NCBI GenBank assembly: GCA_002402465.1
Contig: DHFW01000041.1
Location: 49,311 to 86,816, forward strand
Origin: Bacteroidales bacterium UBA4814
GTDB lineage: Bacteria; Bacteroidota; Bacteroidia; Bacteroidales; UBA7960
DNA: 37,506 nt
Reading direction: 5' to 3'
A model generated the notes under the pieces. The model had not been told where the DNA came from. It worked only from the letters and a program-made list of their open reading frames with translations, and did not search any database. The position numbers were made by a program, and so were the translations under genes. Every line of letters starts with the position of its first letter. Position 1 is the stretch's first letter. This document shows, in pieces, positions 9,072-18,030 of the stretch.

Positions 9072-10484
9072 TTACTCAAACAGCCTTTGCCCTTCGGAAA
9101 GCAACTGCCTGACTTCATCAGGGTTTTCACCTTCGGCATAAATCCTGACCATTGGTTCTGTTTCTGAAACCCGCAGCAACAACCAGCGGGGGTTGCCTTC
9201 CAGGTAAAACTTCAAGCCATTAATGAGCCCGCGACTGCTTTTAAAGTTTTTTATGCTCCTTACGGAAAAATTGCCCAGGGTTTTGGGCGCGCGCTCAGCT
9301 AAAGCCGGCAAAATGTCGTGCCTTTCAGGCTTGCTGGTATGCACATCGATTCGGTCATAAAAGATCAAGCCAAATTCATTTCTTTTCTTTTCGAGAAAGG
9401 TCGACAAGGTTTTTTCGCCCGATTCGGCAAGCATTTGAAGAAACATGAAAGCAGAAAAGATCCCGTCGCGTTCGGGAAGGTGGTTAAAAAAACCAAAGCC
9501 ACCCGATTCTTCGGCCCCAAAAACGGCATGGTGTTCAATCATGGCTTCAGATACATACTTAAACCCCACCTGCACATCATGCACTTTTACCGGGAATCTA
9601 TTCTTTCCAAGTGATAAAACCTTATCGGTAACGGACGATGTTTTGACCACCCCTCCCCTTGCGCCATATTTCTTTACCATAAACCCGGCAAGGTAAAGAA
9701 TCACTTCCTGGATGTTCACCCAGCGGCCTTTTTCGTCCATCACCCCCAGACGGTCGGCATCGCCATCGGTGGCAAATCCAACGGAGTACTGTCCAAATTT
9801 CAATTCATCGGAAAGCGGGGCAAGGTTTTTTTCAATGGGCTCTGGTATACGCCCGGCAAAGTCGGTTTCAGGATTTGCATATATGCTTTCGCAATACACC
9901 TGGTTCCAGAAACTAATATCGGCCATGAGGTTCATTCCTGCCCCGCCCATGGAGTCGATCAGTACCGAAAGTCCTGCATTGCGTATTGTTTTGAAGTCAA
10001 TGATTTCTTCAAGGTGTTTGATATAAGGCTTCAGAAAATCGGTTTGCAAAGGGTTTTGGTAAGAAAGGGCAGGCTGCTCCAGATCGATCAGACTTTCAAT
10101 GATGGCGGTTTCTTCGGTACTGAAGGGCGCGCCATTGGCCGACTTGAATTTCAGGCCATTGTATTCGGGCGGGTTATGCGATGCGGTGATCATGACTCCG
10201 GCAGTGCAGGCATTTTCGCGGGTAAAGAACGAAAGTACTGGAGTAGGCACCACGCCCTGCGAAATAAATGTTTCAATGCCGTTTGCCATAAGCACCCTGC
10301 CAAACTCCAGGGCAAACAAGCCCGAATTTCGGCGACCATCAAAACCTATTGCAACCTTGCCTTTTGAAGTTTTCTGCTTAATATACATGGAAAAAGCCTG
10401 GGCCACCCTACGAATATTAACCAGATTCACCTCTTCATCAAGAAGTCCCCTCCAGCCATCTGTTCCGAAAATAATCTTCTGCAT
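9072..10484 (-). CDS. Phosphohexomutase (PMM/PGM, alpha-D-phosphohexomutase family)
   Basis: Members interconvert hexose-1-phosphates and hexose-6-phosphates through a phosphoserine. The 470-residue protein shows all four landmarks: TASHNPPEYNG with catalytic S102, metal-binding DGDADR at 240-245, sugar-binding GAEESGG at 323-329, and the phosphate-binding RVSETEPMVRIY near 438-449. The GAEESGG form resembles phosphoglucomutases/phosphomannomutases, but the family's specificity (glucose, mannose, GlcNAc, GlcN) is hard to read from sequence. It ends 25 bases before the HAD gene and starts 3 bases after the FAD oxidoreductase stop. In this locus it is well placed to turn the alpha-1-phosphate made by the GH94 enzyme into the 6-phosphate. 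Cytoplasmic. Confidence 0.92.
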   Translation of the reverse strand: MQKIIFGTDGWRGLLDEEVNLVNIRRVAQAFSMYIKQKTSKGKVAIGFDGRRNSGLFALEFGRVLMANGIETFISQGVVPTPVLSFFTRENACTAGVMITASHNPPEYNGLKFKSANGAPFSTEETAIIESLIDLEQPALSYQNPLQTDFLKPYIKHLEEIIDFKTIRNAGLSVLIDSMGGAGMNLMADISFWNQVYCESIYANPETDFAGRIPEPIEKNLAPLSDELKFGQYSVGFATDGDADRLGVMDEKGRWVNIQEVILYLAGFMVKKYGARGGVVKTSSVTDKVLSLGKNRFPVKVHDVQVGFKYVSEAMIEHHAVFGAEESGGFGFFNHLPERDGIFSAFMFLQMLAESGEKTLSTFLEKKRNEFGLIFYDRIDVHTSKPERHDILPALAERAPKTLGNFSVRSIKNFKSSRGLINGLKFYLEGNPRWLLLRVSETEPMVRIYAEGENPDEVRQLLSEGQRLFE

Positions 10485-10487
10485 ATT

Positions 10488-11795
10488 TCAGTTCTCAATA
10501 TTATGAATCAGTGCCAGGCGGATTTGCCCATATTCTACTTCCCTGATTGTCAGTTTGTTTTTTACTGCCAGTGCAGCCGTTGCGCCACAAGCTTCACCTG
10601 TTGCTGCTGATGTGGGCATAATTCTTAAAGCGGCGTGTCCTTCGCGGGTGGCGCCAATGCAACGCCCTGCCACCAACAGATTTTCAGCACCCGCTACCAA
10701 AAGTGACCTTAAGGGAATTTCATACCATTGCCCTTCCTGAAGTTCGTCCATGCGGCTTTTCTCTCCCGGTTGTCCGTGAATATCAATCCCGTAGCTGCCG
10801 CGTGCAACCACATCCTCGAAGCGTGCACCGGAAAGAATATCCTGACCAGTCACCATATAATCTGCCTGGGCGCGGCGTGTTTCCCTGACACCAACCTGGG
10901 GTGCGGTATCAATCAGGAAAGCATTTTCAAAACCCGGCACTTCATTTTGTAAAAAATCGACCACCATGGAAACCTGGCGATGCCCGATTCGCTCGGCTTT
11001 GGTGAGTTGCTCCGAACTCGAAGCGTCCACACCAAGTATATTGGTAGTATTGAAAGAGCCTTCGCCGGTTGAAGCCATGGTAGTAAAAAACACATATTCG
11101 ATTTCTTCAGGAAGCCTGCCTTCGGCCTGTGCTTTTTTTATTAAACCCTTAAAACCAGCTATGGAAATTATTTTCTCAAAATTGAAATTGAAATCCATCC
11201 ACGGAAGAAAATCCTTGGGGTTTTCTTTGCTATATTGGGCGGTTCGCTCCACAACAATGCCTCCCATGCGGAAAAATAATGTCATGGCCTGCAATTTTCC
11301 TGTTTGTTCATCCCCTTTTAGCCAGGGGAAACCGCCCAGGGCAATCAGCTGTGCATCACCCGTGGTATCGATAAACTGGCTGGCAAAAATGGTTTGCAGC
11401 CCAAATCGGCCGGCAATGGTAATGCTTTCAATGGTTTTGTCCTTCACGCTGACTTCCACCACATCGCTGCTGAAAGTAATGTCGGCCCCGGCTTCCTGTA
11501 ATAGCTTGTTGGCCGTAGCACGAAAAGCCCAGGCGTAAAAGCCGTTGTCGATCATGCCGCCCATTTTTACCATGCCGGCTTCCATCTGCTGAAAAACGCC
11601 TTTTACCAGGTCTATTCCGGCAGTTTGCGATTTCATAAAAGGTGAAACCATGCCTGCCGATGACATCCCGCCAAGGAATGGGTAATGCTCAATGAGCAGC
11701 ACCGAAGCGCCCATTGATGAGGCTTTAACGGCAGCGGCAATGCCTGCAATGCCTGCGCCGGCAACCACAATATCGTACTTATTTTTTAATTGCAT
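10488..11795 (-). CDS. FAD-dependent oxidoreductase (FAD_oxidored family)
   Basis: The 435-residue flavoprotein begins with a Rossmann-type dinucleotide site, YDIVVAGAGIAGIAAAVKA, then IEHYPFLGGMSSAGM, typical of the PF12831 group found in carbohydrate loci. The C-terminal FAD-binding segment is intact (LLVAGRCIGATREGHAALRI, followed by a Gly/Ala-rich helix). ATG 11795 is chosen over the TTG at 11801 and overlaps the end of nanE by 17 bases, suggesting coupled translation. The family is mostly uncharacterised. Oxidation of a sugar or sugar acid is inferred from context. A second, truncated relative lies upstream of nanE (12461-13198). Confidence 0.85.
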   Translation of the reverse strand: MQLKNKYDIVVAGAGIAGIAAAVKASSMGASVLLIEHYPFLGGMSSAGMVSPFMKSQTAGIDLVKGVFQQMEAGMVKMGGMIDNGFYAWAFRATANKLLQEAGADITFSSDVVEVSVKDKTIESITIAGRFGLQTIFASQFIDTTGDAQLIALGGFPWLKGDEQTGKLQAMTLFFRMGGIVVERTAQYSKENPKDFLPWMDFNFNFEKIISIAGFKGLIKKAQAEGRLPEEIEYVFFTTMASTGEGSFNTTNILGVDASSSEQLTKAERIGHRQVSMVVDFLQNEVPGFENAFLIDTAPQVGVRETRRAQADYMVTGQDILSGARFEDVVARGSYGIDIHGQPGEKSRMDELQEGQWYEIPLRSLLVAGAENLLVAGRCIGATREGHAALRIMPTSAATGEACGATAALAVKNKLTIREVEYGQIRLALIHNIEN

Positions 11796-12474
11796 CGACA
11801 AACCATTTTGTGATCAAATGCGGACGCGTAATGGCGCTGCCCACCACAACGGCCCATGCGCCGGCCTTAATTGCACTGGCAGCCAGTTCAGGGGTATTGA
11901 TCCGCCCTTCCGCAATTACGGGATAATCAGGACCATAATACCTCACAAGGCTTTCTATCAGTTCAATATCAGGCCCTTCACCTTCTTTTCCAGCAGTTTC
12001 GGGGGTGTAGCCGTTCAGGGTTGTTGAAACGCAATCGGCCCCTGCCCTGGCACAATCCACCGCTTCTTCAAAGGTGGCAATGTCGGCCATAACCAGGCAT
12101 CGGCGGGTCTTTTTAATCTCGCGAATAAATTCCGGACCGGTCAGCCCTTCGCGCAGCCGCTGAGTGCCATCAACGGCCACTACATCGCAGCCAGCCTTGA
12201 GCAGCTGGTCAACTGAACTAAATGAACCTGTGATGCAAACACTCCCATCCGCGAAAGCGGATTTAACCAATCCGATGACCGGCAACCCAACCTTTTGCAC
12301 GATCATGATAGCCTTTTCCACCCCTTCGGTGCGAATGGCTACGGCACCACCCTGCTTGGCAGCAATAGCAAAGTTAGTTACCCCTTGCGGGGAATTAAAG
12401 GGCGAGTCGCCTTCGGCCTGGCAACTTACTATTAACTGATTCTTTACCTGGTAAAAAAAATCACTCATATTCAT
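11779..12474 (-). CDS. nanE: N-acetylmannosamine-6-phosphate 2-epimerase
   Basis: NanE converts ManNAc-6-phosphate to GlcNAc-6-phosphate, joining sialic acid/ManNAc breakdown to amino sugar catabolism. The 231-residue TIM barrel matches in length. Visible landmarks are LIVSCQAEGDSPFNSP near the N terminus, the lysine of GLVK (K71), AGCDVVAVDGTQR, TTLNGYTPET, and IAEGRINTP with E189. K71 and E189 correspond to the catalytic Lys and Glu of studied NanE proteins. Slight departures from the consensus (ITGSFSSVDQL where many have ITPT) could reflect a shifted substrate. It overlaps genes on both sides, so it belongs to a tightly coupled operon. No NanA or NanK is present in the window. Confidence 0.88.
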   Translation of the reverse strand: MNMSDFFYQVKNQLIVSCQAEGDSPFNSPQGVTNFAIAAKQGGAVAIRTEGVEKAIMIVQKVGLPVIGLVKSAFADGSVCITGSFSSVDQLLKAGCDVVAVDGTQRLREGLTGPEFIREIKKTRRCLVMADIATFEEAVDCARAGADCVSTTLNGYTPETAGKEGEGPDIELIESLVRYYGPDYPVIAEGRINTPELAASAIKAGAWAVVVGSAITRPHLITKWFVDAIKK

Positions 12475-13198
12475 TACCCTTACTGATAATAACGTCAGGC
12501 TGAACAGGAAGCATTAACAAACGTGCCCCGAATTCTTTCCAGATAAATCTGGAGAAACGGTCGAGTTCAGCATTAAAAACCTTGTCCGTTTCGTTTAAAG
12601 GTACATTCTTTATTGAAAAACTGCAATAGCTTCCGATGGGTGTTTCGAATCGTTTGAGCAGGTGAAACCCGGGCAAGATAATTGGCAATTCTCCGGTAAC
12701 GAAACAGTGTATTTGCAGATCGGCTCTTACTTCATTTTCCTCCGATAGAAAATCCGGGAAACGCATATCAGAAAAGTCATGTAGTTTTTTACCAAGAAGC
12801 GTGAAATGCCCCTGACGGCCAAAAAGATGAATTTGATTCACTTCCCCTGTTTCAACCGACAAAGCAATAACATGGAAAAGATAGTTGATTTTTATCTCCT
12901 CAAGTACTTTCCATAACGTCCGTTTTATTGCCTCGGGATGCAGGAGCAAAAACTGGCTGTTTTCGAATAGGACCCCAAATCGAAGTTGGCTAACCGCCTG
13001 CAATAATTCGACACAAAAACTGTTTTCAGAAAATTCGTTCCTCGAAAAAAGGCAGGCCAAACTCTCGGTTGCGAGGCCGCCGGGAAAGCCAAATTTGTTT
13101 AGCAGCATTACCGATTGCCCATTTTGAGTCAGTTCTGCGGCTTTGGCAATTCCTGAAATACCTGCCCCAAAAATGATATGATCATAAACTTTTTCCAT
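12461..13198 (-). CDS. Short FAD/NAD(P)-binding protein, truncated relative of FAD_oxidored
   Basis: The 245-residue product starts with a dinucleotide-binding motif, DHIIFGAGISGIAKAAEL, then GFPGGLATES, closely parallel to the full-length flavoprotein at 10488-11795. It has no counterpart of that protein's C-terminal FAD segment (LLVAGRCIGAT...), and after about residue 60 similarity to known flavoproteins is not evident. The frame is intact, with no sign of frameshift, so it is not an obvious pseudogene. ATG 13198 lies one base after the stop of the HyuA-like gene, and the end overlaps nanE by 14 bases. It could be a partner subunit, a reduced enzyme or a decaying duplicate. Function unknown. 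Confidence 0.65.
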   Translation of the reverse strand: MEKVYDHIIFGAGISGIAKAAELTQNGQSVMLLNKFGFPGGLATESLACLFSRNEFSENSFCVELLQAVSQLRFGVLFENSQFLLLHPEAIKRTLWKVLEEIKINYLFHVIALSVETGEVNQIHLFGRQGHFTLLGKKLHDFSDMRFPDFLSEENEVRADLQIHCFVTGELPIILPGFHLLKRFETPIGSYCSFSIKNVPLNETDKVFNAELDRFSRFIWKEFGARLLMLPVQPDVIISKGNEYE

Positions 13199-13199
13199 G

Positions 13200-15344
13200 T
13201 CAGCGTTTTTTAACGGCCAGCACCATGGCATTATCATTGGCTGATAAATCTTTCAAATCGAATTCGACCAGCGAAAGGATCTGTGAAAGCTGAATCAAAC
13301 CTGAAAGGTCAACAATTTTTCCCGAAACAACCACATAAATGTCGGGCATGAGTTCACCGGCATCACCATATGATCTTAATTCCTCAATCAGCTGGCTTAT
13401 AATGGTTTTAACACCGGTGACCGTGGTGCTTTTCCAAACAACACTGTCGAACCTTCGTTTAATGGTCCCATCGCGGGTAATTACCACCACCGGGGTTTTC
13501 TTTTCTTTCATTAGTCCAAAGAAATGCGACTTCACGGTTTCGTAGCCTGCCACCCTGAGCAAGTTTGTTTTTCCGAAGATATTTATCTTGTTTTCCTCTA
13601 CCTTCAGCGCTTCAGCAGCAAGTTTTTTCAATCCGGCTTCATCCAACTCGATTGCCGCTTCACGGCTTGCCATATCGCTCGAGCCGGATGCAATGGCCAC
13701 TACTTTTTTGTTGGCATTATCAATTTCAACCAGCACTTCAACCGATTCCGGCCGGGCTCCCATTGCAATGACTGACTCTGAAGCTGCCTGACGAATGGCG
13801 ATTATGTCTTGTTCTGAGGGGTTAATAATTGATTTTTCGACGGTGTCGCGTATCATGCCCATGGCAGCACCAATGGCCGAAATTACTTCAGAATCAGGCG
13901 CAATTTCATGCTTCATTTTCAGATATCCGGAAGCATGCGGCACCAAGGCGCTTGCCCCACCCCCACCTCCAAAAAGGGTAAGGAAGTTCTTATCGAGCTT
14001 GTATTCCCTGGCAAGGGAATTAATGGTCTTTTCAATCTTCTTGCTGCAATTCATCAGGATGTCTTCTGCAAATTGCTCAGGATCAGCCTTAAGAATCCTG
14101 GCCACACTGGTTACGGCGTTCTTCACAGCTTCCAGGTTGGCTTTCCCGTGGCCAAATTCCTTTACAAGCCCTTTAAAATAAGAGGCAGCACTTGGGGTAA
14201 TCGTAAAATTGCCATCGGCACGCACCACTTTCAGGTAATCATCCGGATCACCTTTTTTGGGACAAACAGTTTCGACCTTAATGTCAGAAAAATCAGCGTT
14301 CTCGGCATAAGCAGAATAGGAAAGATTGGCAATGTGCGCGCTGCGGGGTCCCACATCCACAATTTTATTGCCTGCAATTCGGGGTACTGATCCCCCTCCA
14401 ATGCCCAGGGTGCGCACATCAATGGTTTTTATGCTCAGCCGGTTTTTGCCTATCTGGGCGGTTTTTACCTGGGGCATGCCGTTTTTTATCACGGAAATAT
14501 CGGTGGAGGTACCGCCCACTTCAACAAAAATACCGTCAGAAATTTTGGCATACATCAAAGCGGCAGCCACGCCTGCAGCCGGCCCTGAAAGCATGGTCAG
14601 GATCGGTCTTTTACGCATTTCGGCAATGTCCATAATGCCACCATCAGAGCGCATCACCATTAGCGGGGCTTTAATTCCGCTTTCTTGCAAGGCCTGTTCT
14701 GTAAGATTGGCCGTTTCGATCATTTTCGGCATCATGCTGGCGTTAACCACAGCAGTGCGGGTGCGAACCCTGATGCCGTATAACTGCGATAATTTGCAGG
14801 CCGCTGTCGCATTTAAGCCCAAATCTTCGGCCACTTTTACTACCAGTTTTTCATGGGGATTACCATCAGGACCAAACACTTCAGTGGCCACAAAAACTTT
14901 GGCACCCTCATTCTTCAGGTCAAGTAAAACTTCCTTTACTTTTTCAGTTGTGATCTCAATACTTGTATTAAGATACCGGAAGAAAACAGGGAGTTTTTTG
15001 CCTGGGGCAAGAAAAATATCATCGAGGAATGCCTGACGGCGCGCAATCCGGCCTTCAAGGCCTTTGCCAAGTGCAATAATCCCAACCGGAGCCACATCGC
15101 CTTCGAGCAGGGCGTTGGTTGCCTGTGTGGTTGAATGGGCAATCAGCACAATATGGTCGGTATTAATACCGCTCTGCTCAATCAATTTTTGCATGGACGC
15201 AATAACGCCTTCGGCAACCCCTTGTTTGGAATCGTGGGTGGTGGGCACACTCGCCTTGCCAATGATGCTGAATCTTTCTACATCTACCGCAACAGCGTGG
15301 GTAAATGTGCCTCCAACGTCAATCCCGACTTTTATCTTGCTCAT
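13200..15344 (-). CDS. Hydantoinase/oxoprolinase A-type ATPase (HyuA-like), solitary
   Basis: The 714-residue protein opens with the ASKHA nucleotide-binding signature GIDVGGTFTHAVAVD, followed by STTQATNALLEGD, SQLYGIRVRTRTAVVNASM, RSDGGIMD, LSGPAAGVAAAL and the second ATPase block GGTSTDISVIKNG. These mark the HyuA family (N-methylhydantoinase A, 5-oxoprolinase, acetone carboxylase beta-like), which uses ATP to open cyclic amides or activate carbonyl compounds. A HyuB partner normally sits next to HyuA. None is present here; a permease is upstream and a flavoprotein downstream. The C-terminal part from about 540 is specific to a long subgroup. Substrate unknown. An activity on a lactam or similar group in the imported compound is only a guess. 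Confidence 0.82.
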   Translation of the reverse strand: MSKIKVGIDVGGTFTHAVAVDVERFSIIGKASVPTTHDSKQGVAEGVIASMQKLIEQSGINTDHIVLIAHSTTQATNALLEGDVAPVGIIALGKGLEGRIARRQAFLDDIFLAPGKKLPVFFRYLNTSIEITTEKVKEVLLDLKNEGAKVFVATEVFGPDGNPHEKLVVKVAEDLGLNATAACKLSQLYGIRVRTRTAVVNASMMPKMIETANLTEQALQESGIKAPLMVMRSDGGIMDIAEMRKRPILTMLSGPAAGVAAALMYAKISDGIFVEVGGTSTDISVIKNGMPQVKTAQIGKNRLSIKTIDVRTLGIGGGSVPRIAGNKIVDVGPRSAHIANLSYSAYAENADFSDIKVETVCPKKGDPDDYLKVVRADGNFTITPSAASYFKGLVKEFGHGKANLEAVKNAVTSVARILKADPEQFAEDILMNCSKKIEKTINSLAREYKLDKNFLTLFGGGGGASALVPHASGYLKMKHEIAPDSEVISAIGAAMGMIRDTVEKSIINPSEQDIIAIRQAASESVIAMGARPESVEVLVEIDNANKKVVAIASGSSDMASREAAIELDEAGLKKLAAEALKVEENKINIFGKTNLLRVAGYETVKSHFFGLMKEKKTPVVVITRDGTIKRRFDSVVWKSTTVTGVKTIISQLIEELRSYGDAGELMPDIYVVVSGKIVDLSGLIQLSQILSLVEFDLKDLSANDNAMVLAVKKR

Positions 15345-15360
15345 GGATAACCTTTTTTAA

Positions 15361-16854
15361 TCAGTAATAAATAATGGCGGCTGCGATGAGACCAAGCAGG
15401 GCAAAAACCCATGAATAGGGCAAGGTATTGTATAGGATCTTCTGCACATCGATTTTCATTTCATTGGCAATCCAAACGTTTTGAAGGTTGGTTGGATCAG
15501 AAATGCCCTGCAGCTGACCAACCGACCAAAGCATTCCCAGAATGGCACCGGCAGGCATTCCTGCAGCCATCATCACCGAAGCAATGCCAAAGCCCATACC
15601 CCACACATTTAGCGGACCACGATAAAGGGCCAAAGGGGCCAGAATGGTAAAAGTGAGCACATATTGCCACCCTGAAGTGGGCACTATCTGTTTCACAAAA
15701 GGAACCATCAAATCACGAACAGGCCAGATCTCTGTACCATAATGAGCCATCATCACATCAAGCGGCATGGTGTTTGGCCCTTTTACCGAAACCAGTATCC
15801 AGCCAATGCCAAACATTAAAATTACTGCCGGCAAAACAATGGCCGAACCTTCAATTAAAGATTTAAGAAGTACGCTGATGTTATCCTGCTTATAGGTTAC
15901 CATGTATGCATAACCAATAGCAATGATAAAAGCAGCCAGAAAGTTTACCTTGAAAAGAAGGATAAGGATTAGCGGTATTACAGGCGTAAAGATTGCTGTC
16001 CAGTGCAGCGGGTGGAAGCTGCTGTTTCTGAAACGATATGCCCTCCATGCAGCATTTAAAAACAGTAACAGAATAGCAGCCAGCGCCAGATAATATACAA
16101 CCCTTCCTGCCAGGTGAAGTGCCTCGCGGGTTTCCGGTGCCAGTTCAGAAGAAACGGTCCAGCGGGTAATGAGCACAAATCCTGCCCCGACTCCTATCAA
16201 TATCAGGAAGTTCTTAAGAATATTCCAAAAGGAGAGTGAAAAACCATCGCGGTAGAGCTGGATCACGATGTAGACCAATGACCCGGTAAACGCAATACCA
16301 AAAATGATAAAAATGAATTGCAACACCTGAGCCTGGCTCAATCCCAGTGAGGTCATATAAAGCGCCCAGTTGCCAACATTAAACATGCCGCCCAGACTCA
16401 CCCCCATAAGCATGATAACGGCGGCTGTCAGCCGGCTAATTCCAACTGAAGTAAGAATTGGCAGTACTATGGCCCCCACCATGATCATGGCACCCAGCCC
16501 GCCAAGGGTGGTAAAAAGCAAAATAATGAAAATAAACATTACCAGGGCTATCACCAGCGGATTGTCGCCCGAAAGTTCTGCGCCTTTTTTTATGAAGCCC
16601 TCGGCAATGCCTGTTTTTTGCATCATAATGCTCAAAGCACCGCCAAACATGGAAATGACAATAGGCTCTGCCAGCATAAGAGAGCCCTCTCCTATCACGT
16701 ATTTGAAAATGTCATCCACACGAATGCCTGCAATCAGCGATACTGCCACCGCCAATACAGGCAAGGCCAGCAAGGCAGGCCAGATGCGTTTCGACATCAT
16801 GGCCGTAATGACAATAAAAACAATCAAGAGGGCTATACCCTGGAGCGTTTGCAT
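15361..16854 (-). CDS. Ion-transporter-superfamily permease
   Basis: The 497-residue protein is almost entirely hydrophobic, with roughly a dozen membrane segments, starting directly with one (LQGIALLIVFIVITAM). Gly-rich stretches such as FTTLGGLGAMIMVGAIVLPIL and ILAPLALYRGPLNVWGMGFGIA in the two halves fit the re-entrant hairpins of the ion transporter superfamily (citrate, gluconate, C4-dicarboxylate and lactate carriers). It would sit in the inner membrane and import an organic acid or related anion with H+ or Na+. It lies 16 bases upstream of the HyuA-like gene and 12 bases after the GHL10 gene stop, so the HyuA-like protein may act on its cargo. The exact family within the superfamily could not be fixed. 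Confidence 0.75.
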   Translation of the reverse strand: MQTLQGIALLIVFIVITAMMSKRIWPALLALPVLAVAVSLIAGIRVDDIFKYVIGEGSLMLAEPIVISMFGGALSIMMQKTGIAEGFIKKGAELSGDNPLVIALVMFIFIILLFTTLGGLGAMIMVGAIVLPILTSVGISRLTAAVIMLMGVSLGGMFNVGNWALYMTSLGLSQAQVLQFIFIIFGIAFTGSLVYIVIQLYRDGFSLSFWNILKNFLILIGVGAGFVLITRWTVSSELAPETREALHLAGRVVYYLALAAILLLFLNAAWRAYRFRNSSFHPLHWTAIFTPVIPLILILLFKVNFLAAFIIAIGYAYMVTYKQDNISVLLKSLIEGSAIVLPAVILMFGIGWILVSVKGPNTMPLDVMMAHYGTEIWPVRDLMVPFVKQIVPTSGWQYVLTFTILAPLALYRGPLNVWGMGFGIASVMMAAGMPAGAILGMLWSVGQLQGISDPTNLQNVWIANEMKIDVQKILYNTLPYSWVFALLGLIAAAIIYY

Positions 16855-16866
16855 GGGTTTGCCGTT

Positions 16867-18018
16867 TTATGGTTTATAAATCTTTTTAAACAATTCTTGG
16901 TAGCGGTAGAGTCCTTCGTAAAAGAAATACACCTCTCCTTCAAACCCATGCCGACGATTCTGTTCGATCTTGAACTCGAGCAGTTCTGCTGAGGGTTGCA
17001 CGCCATCGACCCTGATCAGCACCCCTGGAACGAACAAATGTCTTTTCTCGGGTAGCACATATTCGATGTTGGCGGCAAGCGTGCGCGCATATGAAAGGCT
17101 GTCTTTGCGGTAAACCTGCGGAACGATCATGTCAACATAGCCGAAATTAATCCACGTGGGCCAGTCTTGCAGATATTCTTCCTTTGACCATGGAAAGATG
17201 CTGGGCGACATTGACACAATGCAATCCGGGTCGGCCAGTTTCACTTCCGTGTAAAGGCGCTTCATAAATTCATTGAGCTTTTCGGCACGCCATTGAATCC
17301 AGTTAAAATCCTTGTGGTAATCGGGTGGCGCTGCTCCAAAGTTGTCGCGCTTGTAGGCATCAATCACTTCAGGATTATAGCCGCCTTCCGAAGGCATGGC
17401 AGGCAGGCGGTCGTCGCCCTGGATGCCATCCACCTCGTAGTTGTTCACCACCTCAAGCACCAGCGACAGGATAAAATCCTGCACTTCACGGTCGAGGGCA
17501 TTCATCCATTCGAAACCGTTTTTGGTTGTCAGGCCGCCTTTGGCGTCGAGCGAAGCCCAGTGCGGCTTAAGTTGCAACAGCATGCCCCCATCCTCCTTAT
17601 AAGATGATGAAAACCCAAACTCAAACCAGGCAATGACCTTTATGCCGTATTTTCGGGCTTCGTCAATCACTTCCTGCAGCGGGTCGCGGCCGGTATCTCC
17701 GGGGTCAAGCGCCGGATCGATCTCAAAGCCGGTGAACTCTTTCATCACCTGACTGCGATACATGGTCATGGCTTTGTTCCAGGTTACCACAAAAATGGTG
17801 TTGAAACCGTATTCATGGCAACGGGCAACCGCTGCTTCAATATTCTCTTTTGAGTAAAGGGCATCAGAAGCCACATTGGTGAGCCAAACCCCGCGAACCG
17901 GCTCGTTGTAGCCAAGCACATACTTTTGCTCCGGAGCCTGTTCTTCAACCCGCTGGTTGGAAGGCCTGCAACCCGCTAAAAACACCAATGCAAAAAACAA
18001 ACTGATCAATGATCTCAT
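16867..18018 (-). CDS. GHL10-type glycoside hydrolase lipoprotein (COG1649/DUF187), short form
   Basis: The 383-residue product has a lipoprotein signal (MRSLISLFFALVFLAGC, lipidated C17) followed by a TIM-barrel of the GHL10 (DUF187, YngK/DigH-like) type. Markers are RGVWLTNVASDALY, YGFNTIFVVTW, KVIAWFEFGF and DGIQGDDRLPAMPSEGGY, the last carrying the conserved acidic residues near the expected active site. Characterised relatives include E. coli DigH, which cuts peptide-free peptidoglycan glycan strands; many others are unstudied. It is a paralogue of the longer protein at 19502-21247, sharing the GDDRxPAMP motif, and the two flank the DUF5009 gene. A membrane-anchored endo-acting role on an amino sugar glycan is inferred. 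Confidence 0.83.
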   Translation of the reverse strand: MRSLISLFFALVFLAGCRPSNQRVEEQAPEQKYVLGYNEPVRGVWLTNVASDALYSKENIEAAVARCHEYGFNTIFVVTWNKAMTMYRSQVMKEFTGFEIDPALDPGDTGRDPLQEVIDEARKYGIKVIAWFEFGFSSSYKEDGGMLLQLKPHWASLDAKGGLTTKNGFEWMNALDREVQDFILSLVLEVVNNYEVDGIQGDDRLPAMPSEGGYNPEVIDAYKRDNFGAAPPDYHKDFNWIQWRAEKLNEFMKRLYTEVKLADPDCIVSMSPSIFPWSKEEYLQDWPTWINFGYVDMIVPQVYRKDSLSYARTLAANIEYVLPEKRHLFVPGVLIRVDGVQPSAELLEFKIEQNRRHGFEGEVYFFYEGLYRYQELFKKIYKP

Positions 18019-18030
18019 AATAATCTTGTT

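Noticed and set aside
15361..16854. Possible sialic acid or TRAP-type transporter
   Set aside because: NanE suggested sialic acid import, but no TRAP binding protein or small TRAP subunit is present and no sodium-solute symporter motif was seen; only an ion-transporter-superfamily assignment is supported.
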